A stretch of DNA of 48,569 bases from Amycolatopsis sp. MtRt-6. GTDB lineage: Bacteria; Actinomycetota; Actinomycetes; Mycobacteriales; Pseudonocardiaceae. The stretch spans positions 1 through 48,569 of the forward strand of contig NZ_JADWPD010000052.1 of assembly GCF_017308975.1 (NCBI RefSeq), given 5' to 3'. Shown piece by piece: positions 9,340 through 18,317 of this stretch (the stretch's first letter is position 1; every line of letters starts with the position of its first letter). A model generated the notes under the pieces. That model worked only from the letters and a program-made list of their open reading frames with translations, ran no database searches and had not been told where the DNA came from. The position numbers and the translations under genes were made by a program.

Positions 9340-9483
9340 CCCGAGAGACTCGGTAGTCAGCCCCTTGTCCACCGCGTCGTGCTGGAACAGCAGCCACACC
9401 TGACGTGGCTTCTGAGGATGGAGCGTTTCTCCTGAAGGGCGCATCGTGGGGGCGTTGCTGATCATGGGGTCCGACATCGAGGT
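9340..9483. other. intergenic spacer with small hairpin
   Basis: The spacer begins with a short inverted repeat CCGAG-AGA-CTCGG at 9341-9353, just after the AOS stop, which might end transcription weakly. A minus-strand frame from 9477 encodes about 45 residues but runs into the AOS shadow frame, so I do not call it a gene. Confidence 0.3.
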
Positions 9484-10302
9484 CTAGCTACTCGGGGTGT
9501 TCAGTACCTTGTCGGCGAATGTCTCGATGATGCCGGCGAGGAGTTTCGGCGCTTTCAGATCCGCGCCGTGGTCGCGGTTGTGCATCACGACCCTTTCGGC
9601 CTGAGGCATCACGTGCTCGATGGCGTCGAGCCGTTCGGTGAGATGCGCTGGGCTGCGATCGCCGCCGAGCAGCAGGGTGGGAACGGCGACCTGAGCGTAG
9701 GTGTCGAGGCGAACACCGAGCCGGTCCAGGGCTTCGAGGTCGTCGATCTGGGCGGGTACGAGTTCGCGGTAGTGCGGAACGAGTGCGCTGAGCGCGCCGG
9801 CCAACCGAGCCTGCCACGCTGGCAGGCCGACGGTGTCCCGCATGAAAATCGTGAGGGCGGTGCCGGGTTTGCCGGCGGCGATCGCGGCGCGCGCTCGGGC
9901 GGTGACCTCGCCGTTCTCACCGCCCAGCGGCCGGCTGGTCACCGCGGCGGGCTCGAAGATCACCGCGCCGGCGAACGAGCGCGCGGATGCCGCGAGGGCT
10001 TCGAGTGCGACTACGCCGCCGGAGGAGTGGCCGTAGACGATCAGCGGCTCGCCGACCGCTGCGGCGACCGCGAGAACGTCGTCGACCTCGTCGGCGATCG
10101 AGCACGATCCCCTGGCCTTGAGGTCCATCCGGTACTGCCGGCGATGCAGGCGTACGACCCGGAACCGGGTGGCGAGGAGGCCGGCGAGGTTCTTGGTTCT
10201 GGTCCCGTCGTCCAGCCCGGGACCGATGAACAGCACGGCCGGGCCTCGCCCTTCGTCGTACACGTGGACATCGGTGCCGTCGGCCGAGGTGATGGTGTCC
10301 AT
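9484..10302 (-). CDS. alpha/beta hydrolase
   Basis: A 272-residue alpha/beta hydrolase. It shows an oxyanion region after LFIGPGLDDG, the nucleophile elbow GHSSGG (serine near 93), a lid between, and a C-terminal HNRDHGADL with the likely catalytic histidine. It resembles small esterases and lactonases of actinobacteria. It is divergent from a TetR repressor across 67 bases that hold two palindromes, so it is very probably that repressor's target. The substrate is unknown. Confidence 0.85.
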   Translation of the reverse strand: MDTITSADGTDVHVYDEGRGPAVLFIGPGLDDGTRTKNLAGLLATRFRVVRLHRRQYRMDLKARGSCSIADEVDDVLAVAAAVGEPLIVYGHSSGGVVALEALAASARSFAGAVIFEPAAVTSRPLGGENGEVTARARAAIAAGKPGTALTIFMRDTVGLPAWQARLAGALSALVPHYRELVPAQIDDLEALDRLGVRLDTYAQVAVPTLLLGGDRSPAHLTERLDAIEHVMPQAERVVMHNRDHGADLKAPKLLAGIIETFADKVLNTPSS

Positions 10303-10322
10303 GTCGTCTCCCGTCCACGCTG

Positions 10323-10339
10323 CCTTAGCTGTGCTAAGG
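10323..10339. promoter_or_regulatory. TetR operator 1 (hydrolase/tetR intergenic)
   Basis: A perfect 17-bp palindrome, CCTTAGC-TGT-GCTAAGG. It lies 20 bases before the hydrolase start and upstream of tetR. It is paired with a near copy 21 bp away. Confidence 0.75.
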
Positions 10340-10343
10340 ATGA

Positions 10344-10360
10344 CTTTAGCGCTGCTAAGG
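10344..10360. promoter_or_regulatory. TetR operator 2 (hydrolase/tetR intergenic)
   Basis: CTTTAGC-GCT-GCTAAGG, one mismatch from a perfect palindrome and matching operator 1. The centres are 21 bp apart, so two dimers would sit on the same DNA face. It lies nine bases before the tetR ATG. Confidence 0.75.
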
Positions 10361-10369
10361 TGTCAACCG

Positions 10370-11035
10370 ATGTGCGCGACCAAGCGGCCCGGCGTGACCC
10401 GGCACACGATGATCGAGACAGCGTTGCGGCTGCTGGACGATGTCGGGCTGGACGGATTGACGGTGCGCCGGCTCGCCGCCGAACTCGGTGTCCAGTCTCC
10501 CGCGCTGTACTGGCACATCCGCAGCAAGCAGCAGCTGCTCGACGGCATGGCCGAGGCGATCATCGTGGCCGCCGGGATGGGCCCACCCCGCGACGGCGAA
10601 CCGTGGCAGGACTGGCTCGCCCGCCGGGCCCGCGCCTACCGCCGGTCCCTGCTCGCCCACCGCGACGGCGCCCGCATCGTCGCCGGCGCCGCCTGGCTCA
10701 GCCCGGCGACCATCCAGATGTTCAACGACGAGCTGTCCGCCCTGGTCGACCGCGGCTTCACTCCGGTCCTCGCGTTGCGCACCATCGCCACCATCTCGCA
10801 GTACGTCAACGGATTCGTCCTGCTGGAACAGGCCAAGCCCCGCGAACCCGCCGAGAACCCGGCGGACCCGTTTGCCACGCTGGCCGGCCTGCTCGACGGG
10901 GACGCGTCGGCCCCGCTGCTGGTAGCGATCCGCGAAGGTGGCACCACCACCGGCGATGACGCCTTCGAACACGGCCTCCGCACGCTCATCGAGGGCACAA
11001 CTGCGACGCTCAACCCGCAACGGATGCCGGAGTAG
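10370..11035 (+). CDS. TetR family repressor (TetR class with TetR_C-like ligand domain)
   Basis: A 221-residue protein with the N-terminal helix-turn-helix MIETALRLLDDVGLDGLTVR, then LAAELGVQSPALYWHIRSK with the TetR/TetC-like recognition helix. It has a ligand-binding C-terminal domain. The ATG at 10370 is chosen because it follows the twin operators. Earlier in-frame starts would place coding sequence over them. It probably represses itself and the divergent hydrolase, with an effector related to the hydrolase substrate. The arrangement mirrors tetR-tetA. Confidence 0.88.
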   Translation: MCATKRPGVTRHTMIETALRLLDDVGLDGLTVRRLAAELGVQSPALYWHIRSKQQLLDGMAEAIIVAAGMGPPRDGEPWQDWLARRARAYRRSLLAHRDGARIVAGAAWLSPATIQMFNDELSALVDRGFTPVLALRTIATISQYVNGFVLLEQAKPREPAENPADPFATLAGLLDGDASAPLLVAIREGGTTTGDDAFEHGLRTLIEGTTATLNPQRMPE

Positions 11036-11145
11036 CCAAGACGAAGGCTTTGACCTTGTCACGGGGGTGGTGCGCCGTGCCAGGCGCAAATCGGGCATTG
11101 TTGGCGACTGCGAGTGCAGCATGCCGTCGATCGGGGAGTCGTAGC

Positions 11146-13131
11146 TTGAGCACCACACCACCTGAGTTCGCGGTTCCGGACGTCGTCGACAGCCCCGTGA
11201 CGTCGAAGCCACCGTCCGGGCGGGCGGTGCGGTGGCTGTTGGAACACCGGGTGTCCCCGCCGGGGCCGGAAGCGGCCGAGGACCACGCCAAGCCGCAGGC
11301 CTGGTGGAAGGTCATGTGCCTGACCGGCGTCGACTACTTCTCGACACTGTCCTACCTGCCGGGGATCGCCGCGCTCGCCGCAGGCGCCCTGTCACCCTTG
11401 GCGACGCTGCTGATCGTCGCGCTGACCCTGCTGGGGATGCTGCCGATGTACCGGCGGGTCGCCCGGGAAAGCCCCCACGGCCAGGGCTCGGTGGCGATGC
11501 TGGAAGACCTGCTGCCGTTCTGGCGCGGCAAGCTCTTCGTCCTCGTGCTGCTGGGGTTCGTGGCGACGTCGTGGATCATCACCATCACCTTGTCCTCGGC
11601 GGACGCGTCCGTGCACCTGCTGGAGAACCCGCTCATGCCCGGGTTCCTGCACGGGCAGGCGGTGCTGATCACGGTGGTGCTGCTGCTGATCCTCGGCGGC
11701 GTCTTCCTCCTGGGCTTCAGCGAGGCGGTCGGTGTGGCCATCCCGCTCGTGGCCGTCTTCCTGCTGCTCAACGCCGCGGTCGTCGTCGTGGCCGGCGCCG
11801 ACCTGTTCTCCGACACCGCGGCGTTGTCCCGCTGGACGGACGCGCTCACCTCGGGCGGCGGCGGGTTCACCGGCATCGTCGGGCCGGCCGTGATCGCGTT
11901 CCCGCTGCTCGTGCTCGGGATGTCCGGGTTCGAAACCGGGGTCAGCATGATGCCGCTGGTCGCGGCCGAGGGGAAGACCGACGAGCAGCGGCTCGAGTCG
12001 CGGATCCGCAACACCCGCAAGCTGCTGACCCTCGCGGCGCTGATCATGTCGGTGTACCTGATCGCCACCAGCTTCATCACCACCGTCCTGATCCCCGCCG
12101 AGAAGTTCCGGGAAGGCGGCGAGGCGAACGGACGCGCCATGGCCTACCTCGCGCACCAGGAACTCGGCGAAGTCTTCGGGACGGTCTACGACATCAGCAG
12201 CGTGCTGATCCTCTGGTTCGCCGGGGCGTCGGCGATGGCCGGTCTGATCAACATCGTGCCGCGGTACCTGCCTTCCTACGGGATGGCGCCGGAATGGGGC
12301 CGCGCGGTCCGGCCTGTCGTGCTGGTCTACACCGTGATCAGTGTCCTGATCACGGTCGCGTTCGGCGCCGACGTCAACGCCCAAGCCGGCGCCTACGCGA
12401 CCGGAATCCTCGCCATGATGGTCTCCGGCGCGGTCGCGGTCACCATCTCGGCGGTGCGCCACAAGCAGCACGCCGCCACGGCCGGCTTCACGGTGCTGTC
12501 GCTCGTGCTGCTCTACGCCCTGGTCGAGAACGTCATCGAGAAGCCCGACGGCATCGCGATCTCGGCGTTGTTCATCCTCGGGATCATTGTGGTGTCGCTG
12601 GTTTCGCGGGTGTCCCGGACGACGGAGCTGCGCGCGGAGCGGATCGAGTTCGACGAGCCGGCCCGCCGGTTCGTGACCGACTCGCTCGCCAACGACGGGG
12701 CGCTGCACATCATCGCCAACCGGCGGCAAGGCGGGGATCTCGCGGAGTACTCGGCGAAGGAGGCCGAGCAGCGCGGCATGAACCCGCTGCCCGGCACGGC
12801 GGATGTGCTCTTCCTGGAGATCGACGTGGTCGATCCGTCGGAGTTCAGCAACGTGCTGAAGGTGCGCGGGGTGGAGGTCGACGGGTACCGGATCCTGCGG
12901 ACGGACAGCCCGGCGGCGCCGAACGCGATCGCCGCCGTGCTCCTGGCGCTGCGCGACGCGACGGGAGTGCTGCCGCAGTGTCACTTCGAGTGGTCGGAAG
13001 GCAACCCGCTCGGGCACTTGTTCCGCTACCTCATCCTCGGCCGCGGCGACACCGCCCCGGTCGTCCGCGAGATCCTGCGGACCAGCGAGGACAACCCCGC
13101 CCGCCGTCCCGGCATCCACGTCGGCGGCTAG
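11146..13131 (+). CDS. APC-superfamily permease with cytosolic C-terminal domain
   Basis: This 661-residue protein has about 12 hydrophobic segments, with TGVDYFSTLSYLPGIAAL at the first helix, a pattern shared by amino-acid/cation APC permeases of actinobacteria. A soluble domain of about 160 residues follows, from VSRTTELRAERIEFDEP to the end. A TTG at 11146 is chosen because GGGGAG lies just upstream. An ATG at 11050 in the same frame would add 32 non-hydrophobic residues without a site. The substrate cannot be told from sequence. The last segment reads like a regulatory or partner-binding domain. Confidence 0.8.
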   Translation: MSTTPPEFAVPDVVDSPVTSKPPSGRAVRWLLEHRVSPPGPEAAEDHAKPQAWWKVMCLTGVDYFSTLSYLPGIAALAAGALSPLATLLIVALTLLGMLPMYRRVARESPHGQGSVAMLEDLLPFWRGKLFVLVLLGFVATSWIITITLSSADASVHLLENPLMPGFLHGQAVLITVVLLLILGGVFLLGFSEAVGVAIPLVAVFLLLNAAVVVVAGADLFSDTAALSRWTDALTSGGGGFTGIVGPAVIAFPLLVLGMSGFETGVSMMPLVAAEGKTDEQRLESRIRNTRKLLTLAALIMSVYLIATSFITTVLIPAEKFREGGEANGRAMAYLAHQELGEVFGTVYDISSVLILWFAGASAMAGLINIVPRYLPSYGMAPEWGRAVRPVVLVYTVISVLITVAFGADVNAQAGAYATGILAMMVSGAVAVTISAVRHKQHAATAGFTVLSLVLLYALVENVIEKPDGIAISALFILGIIVVSLVSRVSRTTELRAERIEFDEPARRFVTDSLANDGALHIIANRRQGGDLAEYSAKEAEQRGMNPLPGTADVLFLEIDVVDPSEFSNVLKVRGVEVDGYRILRTDSPAAPNAIAAVLLALRDATGVLPQCHFEWSEGNPLGHLFRYLILGRGDTAPVVREILRTSEDNPARRPGIHVGG

Positions 13132-13320
13132 TGCCGCATCTCGGAACGTTGACCCGGTAATCGGCTCGGTCTGCTGACGGTCCAGGCTGGTCCTCCCATG
13201 TCGAGCGGGGCGAGTGCGGTGCTGACGATCGCTCCAATGCGCGTCGTACATCTTCTGCGCGTCGACGAACTCGCAGCTCTTGGGCCCTGATTGCACGCCA
13301 TGGGGCTGTAACCTGCACAA

Positions 13321-13917
13321 ATGATCAATCCGTCCGGGGTGAGTCTCGGCGCCAAGGCCGCACGCCTGCTGGCCCGGCTCGGACGCGCCGAGATCCGCCC
13401 AGGGTTGACGGAGCAGGAGTTGACCGGTATCGAAGCGCGGTTCGGGTTCGCGTTCGCCGACGACCACCGCGCTTTTCTCGCGGCGGGGCTGCCCACGGGA
13501 GGGGCATGGCCCGACTGGCGCCACGGCAACGCCGCACAGCTTCGTTCCTGGCTCGACAGACCGGTCGAGGACGTGGTATTCGCGGTGGCGGAGGCGGACT
13601 TCTGGCATCCGAGCTGGGGCACGCGCCCTGCCCGGCAGACCGACGCCGTAGCCGGCGCGAGGGCGCACTTGGCGTCAGTGCCGCAGCTGGTTCCGGTCTA
13701 CTCCCATCGCTACCTGCCCGCGGGCCAGGCGACATTCGCTCACCCGGTGTTGTCGATCCGCGGCGCCGACATCATCCCCTACGGGTACGACCTCATCGAC
13801 TACGTGCACCAGGAGTTCGGCGGCCCGCAGGGCAGAGCCGACGAGGAGCGGCACGTCGTTGCCGCCACAGCAGCGTTCTGGTCGGATTTCCTGTCCTGGT
13901 CGAACCGGGAAGGGTAG
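13321..13917 (+). CDS. SMI1/KNR4-like protein
   Basis: A 198-residue protein with the SMI1/KNR4 pattern: LTEQELTGIEARFGFAFADD followed by HRAFLAAGLPTGGAWPDWR, and later LVPVYSHRYLP and HPVLSIRGADIIPYGYDL. Members often act as immunity proteins for polymorphic toxins or as unknown cytosolic proteins. No toxin gene is adjacent, so an orphan immunity role is only a guess. The ATG follows a TAACCT-like -10 by six bases with no ribosome site, so the mRNA may be leaderless. Confidence 0.8.
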   Translation: MINPSGVSLGAKAARLLARLGRAEIRPGLTEQELTGIEARFGFAFADDHRAFLAAGLPTGGAWPDWRHGNAAQLRSWLDRPVEDVVFAVAEADFWHPSWGTRPARQTDAVAGARAHLASVPQLVPVYSHRYLPAGQATFAHPVLSIRGADIIPYGYDLIDYVHQEFGGPQGRADEERHVVAATAAFWSDFLSWSNREG

Positions 13918-14066
13918 GGGGACCACGCACCGCTCGGCACGGATGAGCCATGAGCACCGCGCCGACCGGGTCCGCCCCACGGTTGGGCTCTGCGGGATGG
14001 GAAGCCCTCGCAGAAACCTCCGTCAACGCGCCTCAGCCTGAGCTGAAAGACCCAGCTAGTGCTGCG

Positions 14067-14511
14067 TCACGCAACCTTGATCAGAAGCCGCTCGAGGAAG
14101 CCGACGGCTTCGAGCCGGTCGCAGAGCCGGCTCGTCAGCGGCGGGGTGGATCCGAGCACCGCCGCGACATGTTCTTGCCGACGGGCATGGACACGGCTCA
14201 GGTGCGCGCGGCCGCGGTCACTCAGTCGCAGGGACACCTCGGAGCGGCTGTGCTGGCTGGCGGTGCGTTCGAGGAAGCCGACGGCCTGTAGGCGGTTGCA
14301 GAGGCGGCTGGCCAGCGGCGGGGGTCGTCCCGAGCAGCTCGGCGAGGGCGCTGAGATCGATGCCTTCGTGGCGATCCAGCACCGTCAGGACCCGAACCTG
14401 CGACGCCGACAACGGGTCGTGTGGCACCCGGCGGGCGTAGATCCCCAGAACCTCGAACAACTCGGTCAGCTCGCCAGGCTCGACCGCAGCAGCGTCAGCC
14501 TGCTGTCGTCA
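14067..14511 (-). pseudogene. MarR-family regulator, frameshifted, with duplicated recognition helix
   Basis: Read leftwards, the frame gives ELTELFEVLGIYARRVP, then SASQVRVLTVLDRHEG and LSALAELLGTTP, the MarR helix-turn-helix. An extra base in CCCCCGCCGC then shifts the frame. The next frame carries LASRLCNRLQAVGFLER, the wing and a helix ending RQEHVAAVLGS. The recognition segment then appears again as TPPLTSRLCDRLEAVGFLER, and the gene stops at 14067. The normal C-terminal dimer helix is missing. No good start codon is visible. It is probably dead. Confidence 0.75.
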
Positions 14512-14690
14512 AAGAACCTACCTTCGGTTCACGGGTGGCCGCGCGGCAGTGGCGGCCGGCCAGGCCGGTTGATCGGCAGTCCCGGCGACCAGAATTCGCG
14601 GATTTCGTGTCGTCGCTCGGTGATGCCGGAGGGCCGGTGACCTCTGGACCGCGGTGTGCCGGTGGACGGTGGGGGGTGAATCGATCGTTG
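14512..14690. other. spacer
   Basis: Between the MarR relic and the ATPase gene. No convincing ORF, hairpin or promoter was identified. Confidence 0.3.
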
Positions 14691-15131
14691 TCAGGGGCAG
14701 GGTGCTCGGGCGCGGTTGCCGCAGGAGAGCCGTGCCCAGATCGTCTTTCCGTCGGAGCCTGGGTTGTCGTGCACGCTCCAGGTGTCGGCGAGCTCGTGGA
14801 TGAGGGACATGCCGTACCCGGAGGCGTCGTAGTGGCTCGGCCGAGAGGCGGGAGGGAGTGGGTGGGTGGATGAGAGGTCGTCGACTTCGACGACTACCCA
14901 GCACGGCGTGGTCAAGGCGGTGATGCGGGCTCGGACCGGTCCGCCGCCGTGGAGGTAGGCGTTGGCGGCCAGTTCGTTGATCACGAGCAGTACGTCGTGG
15001 AGGTGCTCGGTGCCGAGGTGGGGCAGGGCCCGGGCGGTCCATCGGCGTATCCGGGCCAGGGCGGAGCGATCAGTGCCGCGCAGGTCGATGACCCAGGGCG
15101 CGGCAGCACCGTCGACGTGGTCACCACGCAC
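14691..15131 (-). CDS. HATPase_c_2 anti-sigma regulatory kinase (RsbW-like)
   Basis: A 146-residue GHKL-fold ATPase. The N box is LLVINELAANAYLHGG, the G1-like segment is EVDDLSS, and G2 is ASGYGMSLIHELADTWSV. This is the RsbW/SpoIIAB-like layout, without a sensor. Such proteins bind a sigma factor or phosphorylate a STAS antagonist serine. It lies in a group with a MEDS-HATPase and two STAS proteins, so partner switching is the likely context. No sigma factor gene is visible nearby. The start at 15131 is GTG. A shorter start is possible. Confidence 0.85.
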   Translation of the reverse strand: MRGDHVDGAAAPWVIDLRGTDRSALARIRRWTARALPHLGTEHLHDVLLVINELAANAYLHGGGPVRARITALTTPCWVVVEVDDLSSTHPLPPASRPSHYDASGYGMSLIHELADTWSVHDNPGSDGKTIWARLSCGNRARAPCP

Positions 15132-15225
15132 CGGGCTGGCTCTCCGTGACCTTGCTCATCGATTCTGCGTACCCCACGAGCCACCGCGCAAACGTCTCAC
15201 CCGCCGAGGCCACCCCCTTCCCCGG

Positions 15226-16164
15226 TCAGAGCCGGAAGTGGACGCGGATGGTGGTGTCATCGGTGCCGGTGTGCAGGCGGACCAGGTCGGACAGGTGGTT
15301 GACCAGCAGCAGGCCGCGGTTGCGGTGGGCCTCCGGTGGGACCGGGTGCCGCCCGGCCAGCGGGTCGGTCAGGGTGCCCCGGTCGTGGACCTGGCACACG
15401 AGATGCCCGTCGGCCGTCCAGATCCGCAACCGGCCGGCGCCGCCGCCGTGGTCGATGCTGTTGGTCACCAGTTCGGTGACCACCAGTTCCACGTCGGCGG
15501 CCCGGTCCTCGGACAAGCCCGCCCGCTGGGTGTGGGTGCGGACGAGGCTTCGGGCCTGGGCGAGATTGGTGGTGTCGACGGTGAGTTCGGCGGCACCGGC
15601 GGGTTCGGGGAGCGGCCGGTTGTAGCCGGCGATGATCGCCTCGGGGTCGTAGCCGGTGCTGGCTCGCTCACCGTCGCTGTCGATCAGCAGCGGATGGGTC
15701 GCCTCGGCGTCGGCCAGCACCACCGCGGGCAGGTTCTGGGTGTCGTACGGACAGAGGATCGTGACGTCCCGGCCGGTGAACGCCAGGTTGATCAGGGCTT
15801 CGTGCTGGACGCAGGCGGGGTACTCGTGGTCGCTCCGGTTCGGCCAGATCGGTTCGCCGATGATGCGGACGTGCCGGCCGGGGTGGGTGTCGGCGAAGGC
15901 GCGCAGCACACCGGGGATGATCCGGCCGGGGTTGCGTCCGGCGACGCTCATGTCCATCAGCAGGACCTGGTCGGCGTCAGCGCCCAGTCCGGCGCGCAGC
16001 AGGGCGAGGTTGGCCTCGGGGACCGAGACGGCGACCGGCTCCCCCGCGGCGAGCCCGGACCGGATGAACGGGACGGTCCCGGCCAGGTACTCGTCGGCGT
16101 CCCGGTAGAACAGGGCCGGATGCACGAACGGCTCGCGACCGCGTGTCTCGACGGGCGTGCTCAT
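15226..16164 (-). CDS. MEDS domain / HATPase anti-sigma regulatory protein
   Basis: This 312-residue protein has an N-terminal MEDS sensory domain (about 10-175), beginning HPALFYRDADEYLAGTVPF with ICEPYDTQ-like LCPYDTQNLP near its end. A GHKL ATPase follows with N box VVTELVTNSIDHGGG and a final RGLLLVNHLSDLVRLH. MEDS domains are linked with sensing of small methanogen/actinobacterial metabolites and are often fused to such kinases. It overlaps the STAS gene upstream by four bases (ATGA type), so the two are translationally coupled and probably interact. Confidence 0.88.
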   Translation of the reverse strand: MSTPVETRGREPFVHPALFYRDADEYLAGTVPFIRSGLAAGEPVAVSVPEANLALLRAGLGADADQVLLMDMSVAGRNPGRIIPGVLRAFADTHPGRHVRIIGEPIWPNRSDHEYPACVQHEALINLAFTGRDVTILCPYDTQNLPAVVLADAEATHPLLIDSDGERASTGYDPEAIIAGYNRPLPEPAGAAELTVDTTNLAQARSLVRTHTQRAGLSEDRAADVELVVTELVTNSIDHGGGAGRLRIWTADGHLVCQVHDRGTLTDPLAGRHPVPPEAHRNRGLLLVNHLSDLVRLHTGTDDTTIRVHFRL

Positions 16165-16475
16165 GAGACTTCCAGTTCTTCGATCACGATCTGCGCCGGC
16201 GCGGCGGGGTACAGCAGTGTCAACATCCTACGGAGGATTGCCGGCGGGTGGGCGAGCGTGAGCGGCGCCGCGGCGACCAGCATGGCGGCGCCGCGGGCGT
16301 CGATGAACGACAACTGGGACAGGTCCAGCCGGGTCGCCGCATCGGTCGCGGTCGCCACCTCCAGCGCGCGCTGCCAGATGTCGCGGGTGCTCAGGTCGAC
16401 ATCGCCGATCACCCGCACCCCACCACCATCCGGCAGCCGGACCACCTGCAACTGGCTGCGATGCGAATCAGTCAC
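16161..16475 (-). CDS. STAS domain anti-sigma factor antagonist lacking the usual phospho-serine
   Basis: A 104-residue single STAS domain: VRVIGDVDLSTRDIWQRALE, then RLDLSQLSFIDARGAAMLV. In SpoIIAA-type antagonists the loop reads D-S-x-G, with the serine phosphorylated by the kinase. Here it is D-A-R-G, so the acceptor serine is replaced by alanine. It is coupled by a four-base overlap to the MEDS kinase. It may act as a non-switchable partner or as a scaffold. Confidence 0.85.
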   Translation of the reverse strand: MTDSHRSQLQVVRLPDGGGVRVIGDVDLSTRDIWQRALEVATATDAATRLDLSQLSFIDARGAAMLVAAAPLTLAHPPAILRRMLTLLYPAAPAQIVIEELEVS

Positions 16476-16757
16476 CCCGGCAGCCTACGACGGGGCAGCC
16501 GGCATCGGCAGTCCAGCAGAATCGCGACATGCCGGCCGTCAAGTGCCATCGGCCCGTCCGGTCTGGCGGCCCGAAGCGGTCACCATTCCCGGTTGGCAGG
16601 CTGGCATGGCCTCCGCGGGGGCGGCGAGCTCGTCGCTGTCGGCGGTGTACTCACTCACTCGGCCGGACTGCCAGGTCATCGTGACCGGGGTTATGGCCGG
16701 AGCCAGGAATCGTCCTCCATCTCACGCATCGTGCTCGCCTCTCCGACCCGGCCAACA

Positions 16758-17130
16758 TCAGGGTGAGCCTGCCCGGTGCCGGCCGCCGTGGCCGACCCCG
16801 ATCGCGGCCGTGGTGTCCTGCGGGACCTGGCCGGCGGCGTGGTGGGCGCAAAGGCGGATGCGCAGGCCCCGCACGTCGGGCAGAGACACCGCGAAGCAGG
16901 TGACTGGCCGGTATCCGAGGTGGGCGATGGCGGGATCCCAGGTGTCGACCGGGCCGGTGAGGCAGGCGAACCCGGCGACCTCGGTCACCGGTGACCAGTC
17001 CTCGGCGCTGCCGCGGCGGCCGGGGCGTGGTGGCGGCGGGCAACCCAGTACCGCGGCGTGGCCATGACCTCGGCGATCCGGTCAATCACGACCGACACGT
17101 CCCGCGGAGCCAGCGCGAGGGCCCGGCCAG
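16758..17130 (-). pseudogene. unrecognised gene split by a frameshift
   Basis: Two adjacent minus-strand frames read as one protein. The first has ALAPRDVSVVIDRIAEVMATP and RYWVARRHHAPAA. After a shift near 17010 the second continues SAEDWSPVTEVAGFACLTG, PVDTWDPAIAHLGYRPVT and RLCAHHAAGQV to a stop at 16758. The composition is protein-like in each part and the join needs one base. I do not recognise the family. The 5' end is not defined. Treat as low-confidence decay. Confidence 0.4.
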
Positions 17131-17512
17131 ACCCGCGGGCAGACCGCGGCGGCGACGGCGGGACTGCCGCCGGTGACGGTGAACACCGCGGCCGTGGCGG
17201 TCGTCGCCACCTCCACATCCGTGTGCCCGAGTCCCGTGCTGTGCTGTTCACGGCGCCTTTGTTGCCCGCCATCATCCCAATCGCGCAGACCCGTGCCGCC
17301 CCGCGCGGCGACCGTCGATGATTCGATCTACCCACGTGAGCACCGCGGTGCCCGGGCCACCCGGTCGCGTGAGTCAGTTTCGGCCGTTCGGGTGCATTGC
17401 GTGTGCACCGGTAACCCAGATGGGGGCTGCCGCGACCGTCATAGCAGCACTGGGACGACGCAGCGTCACCCTCGACGTCGCTGCGGCCGGTGTGGAAGGA
17501 GAGCGCACGCTG
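17131..17512. other. gap with no clear gene
   Basis: About 380 bases between the frameshifted minus-strand gene and the small membrane protein. ORFs here are GC-driven and lack coding character. It should contain the promoter for the 17513 gene. AAGGAGA before its ATG is the only site seen. Confidence 0.3.
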
Positions 17513-17800
17513 ATGAGTGCCGATTCTGCGCGCCGGCTCGGCCTGGCCCCGTGGGCCTACACCGCCGGGCACGCCCGTCCTGCGGACCGGGCCGGGGCGC
17601 GGCGGTTGACAGTGCTGCTGCTCGCCGCGACCGCGGTCGTGCCCGTCGACACGATCGTCGGGTCGCTGGCCCCGCCACTCGCCGCGGTGGCCACGGTGGC
17701 CGCCGGGCTGGTGCTGGTCGCGATCTGGCGGTGGCGCCACCGTGCCCGCCAACTCGAGCAGATCCTCGCCGATGAACTCGACCACCGCAACGAACCCTGA
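17513..17800 (+). CDS. small two-helix membrane protein
   Basis: A 95-residue protein. After a soluble start (MSADSARRLGLAPWAY) there are two hydrophobic helices, LTVLLLAATAVVPVDTIVG and AVATVAAGLVLVAIWRW, then a charged tail REL-like QLEQILADELDHRN. The ATG at 17513 follows AAGGAGA by nine bases. The frame is open further upstream but without a site. No family is recognised. It lies in the anti-sigma gene group. Confidence 0.6.
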   Translation: MSADSARRLGLAPWAYTAGHARPADRAGARRLTVLLLAATAVVPVDTIVGSLAPPLAAVATVAAGLVLVAIWRWRHRARQLEQILADELDHRNEP

Positions 17801-17882
17801 CCACCCGCACCCGCACCCGCGGCGGGGCGCAGCGTCGGCGTGATCGGGCGAGGGCGTGGTCGGCGCACTGTCGAGCGGCGCG

Positions 17883-18317
17883 TCACCGTACCGGGTCCGG
17901 TGTTGTCGGCGATGCGATCAGGTGTAGCCGCACGGACCTCTCGTCCTCGTGGGCGGCCTGGTGGACCGTGGTCAGGCCATGGCCGAGGTCGGTGTCCAGA
18001 ACGAGTGCGCAACGGTCGGCGGTGAAGCCGTACACCACCGCAGTCCGATACGAGCCGGTCTTGGTGTTGCGGTAGACCGCCACGACACCCTCGATTGCCA
18101 GGTCATCCCAGGTCTCGGCTGGCTCGTGGACCTCGACGTGGACGTGGTCGGTGCCCTCCTCGGTCAATGCCGGCTCCTTGTCGCTCGGCAGGGACAGCCA
18201 CGGTCCCGCCCCCAGCACGATCGCCGCCGGTTCCCAGCGGCCCCCATTCCATCCCGACCATACCGACGAATGGGGCCCGTCACTGCGGATCTCGTCCCTC
18301 GTCCCCCGTCGCACCAT
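17883..18317 (-). CDS. hypothetical protein of 144 residues
   Basis: This soluble protein contains SSVWSGWNGGRWEPAAIVLG, HVHVEVHEPAETWDDLAIEG, VVAVYRNTKTGSYRTAVVYG and ALVLDTDLGHGLTTV. Its composition and strand bias look like true coding. No catalytic motif or known domain is recognised. It is convergent with the 17513 membrane gene and divergent from the downstream STAS gene. Confidence 0.6.
   Translation of the reverse strand: MVRRGTRDEIRSDGPHSSVWSGWNGGRWEPAAIVLGAGPWLSLPSDKEPALTEEGTDHVHVEVHEPAETWDDLAIEGVVAVYRNTKTGSYRTAVVYGFTADRCALVLDTDLGHGLTTVHQAAHEDERSVRLHLIASPTTPDPVR

Noticed and set aside
9340..9477. Minus-strand ORF beginning MSDPMISNAP
   Set aside because: About 45 residues read well but the frame then runs through the AOS gene as a shadow. 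There is no ribosome site and no known family.
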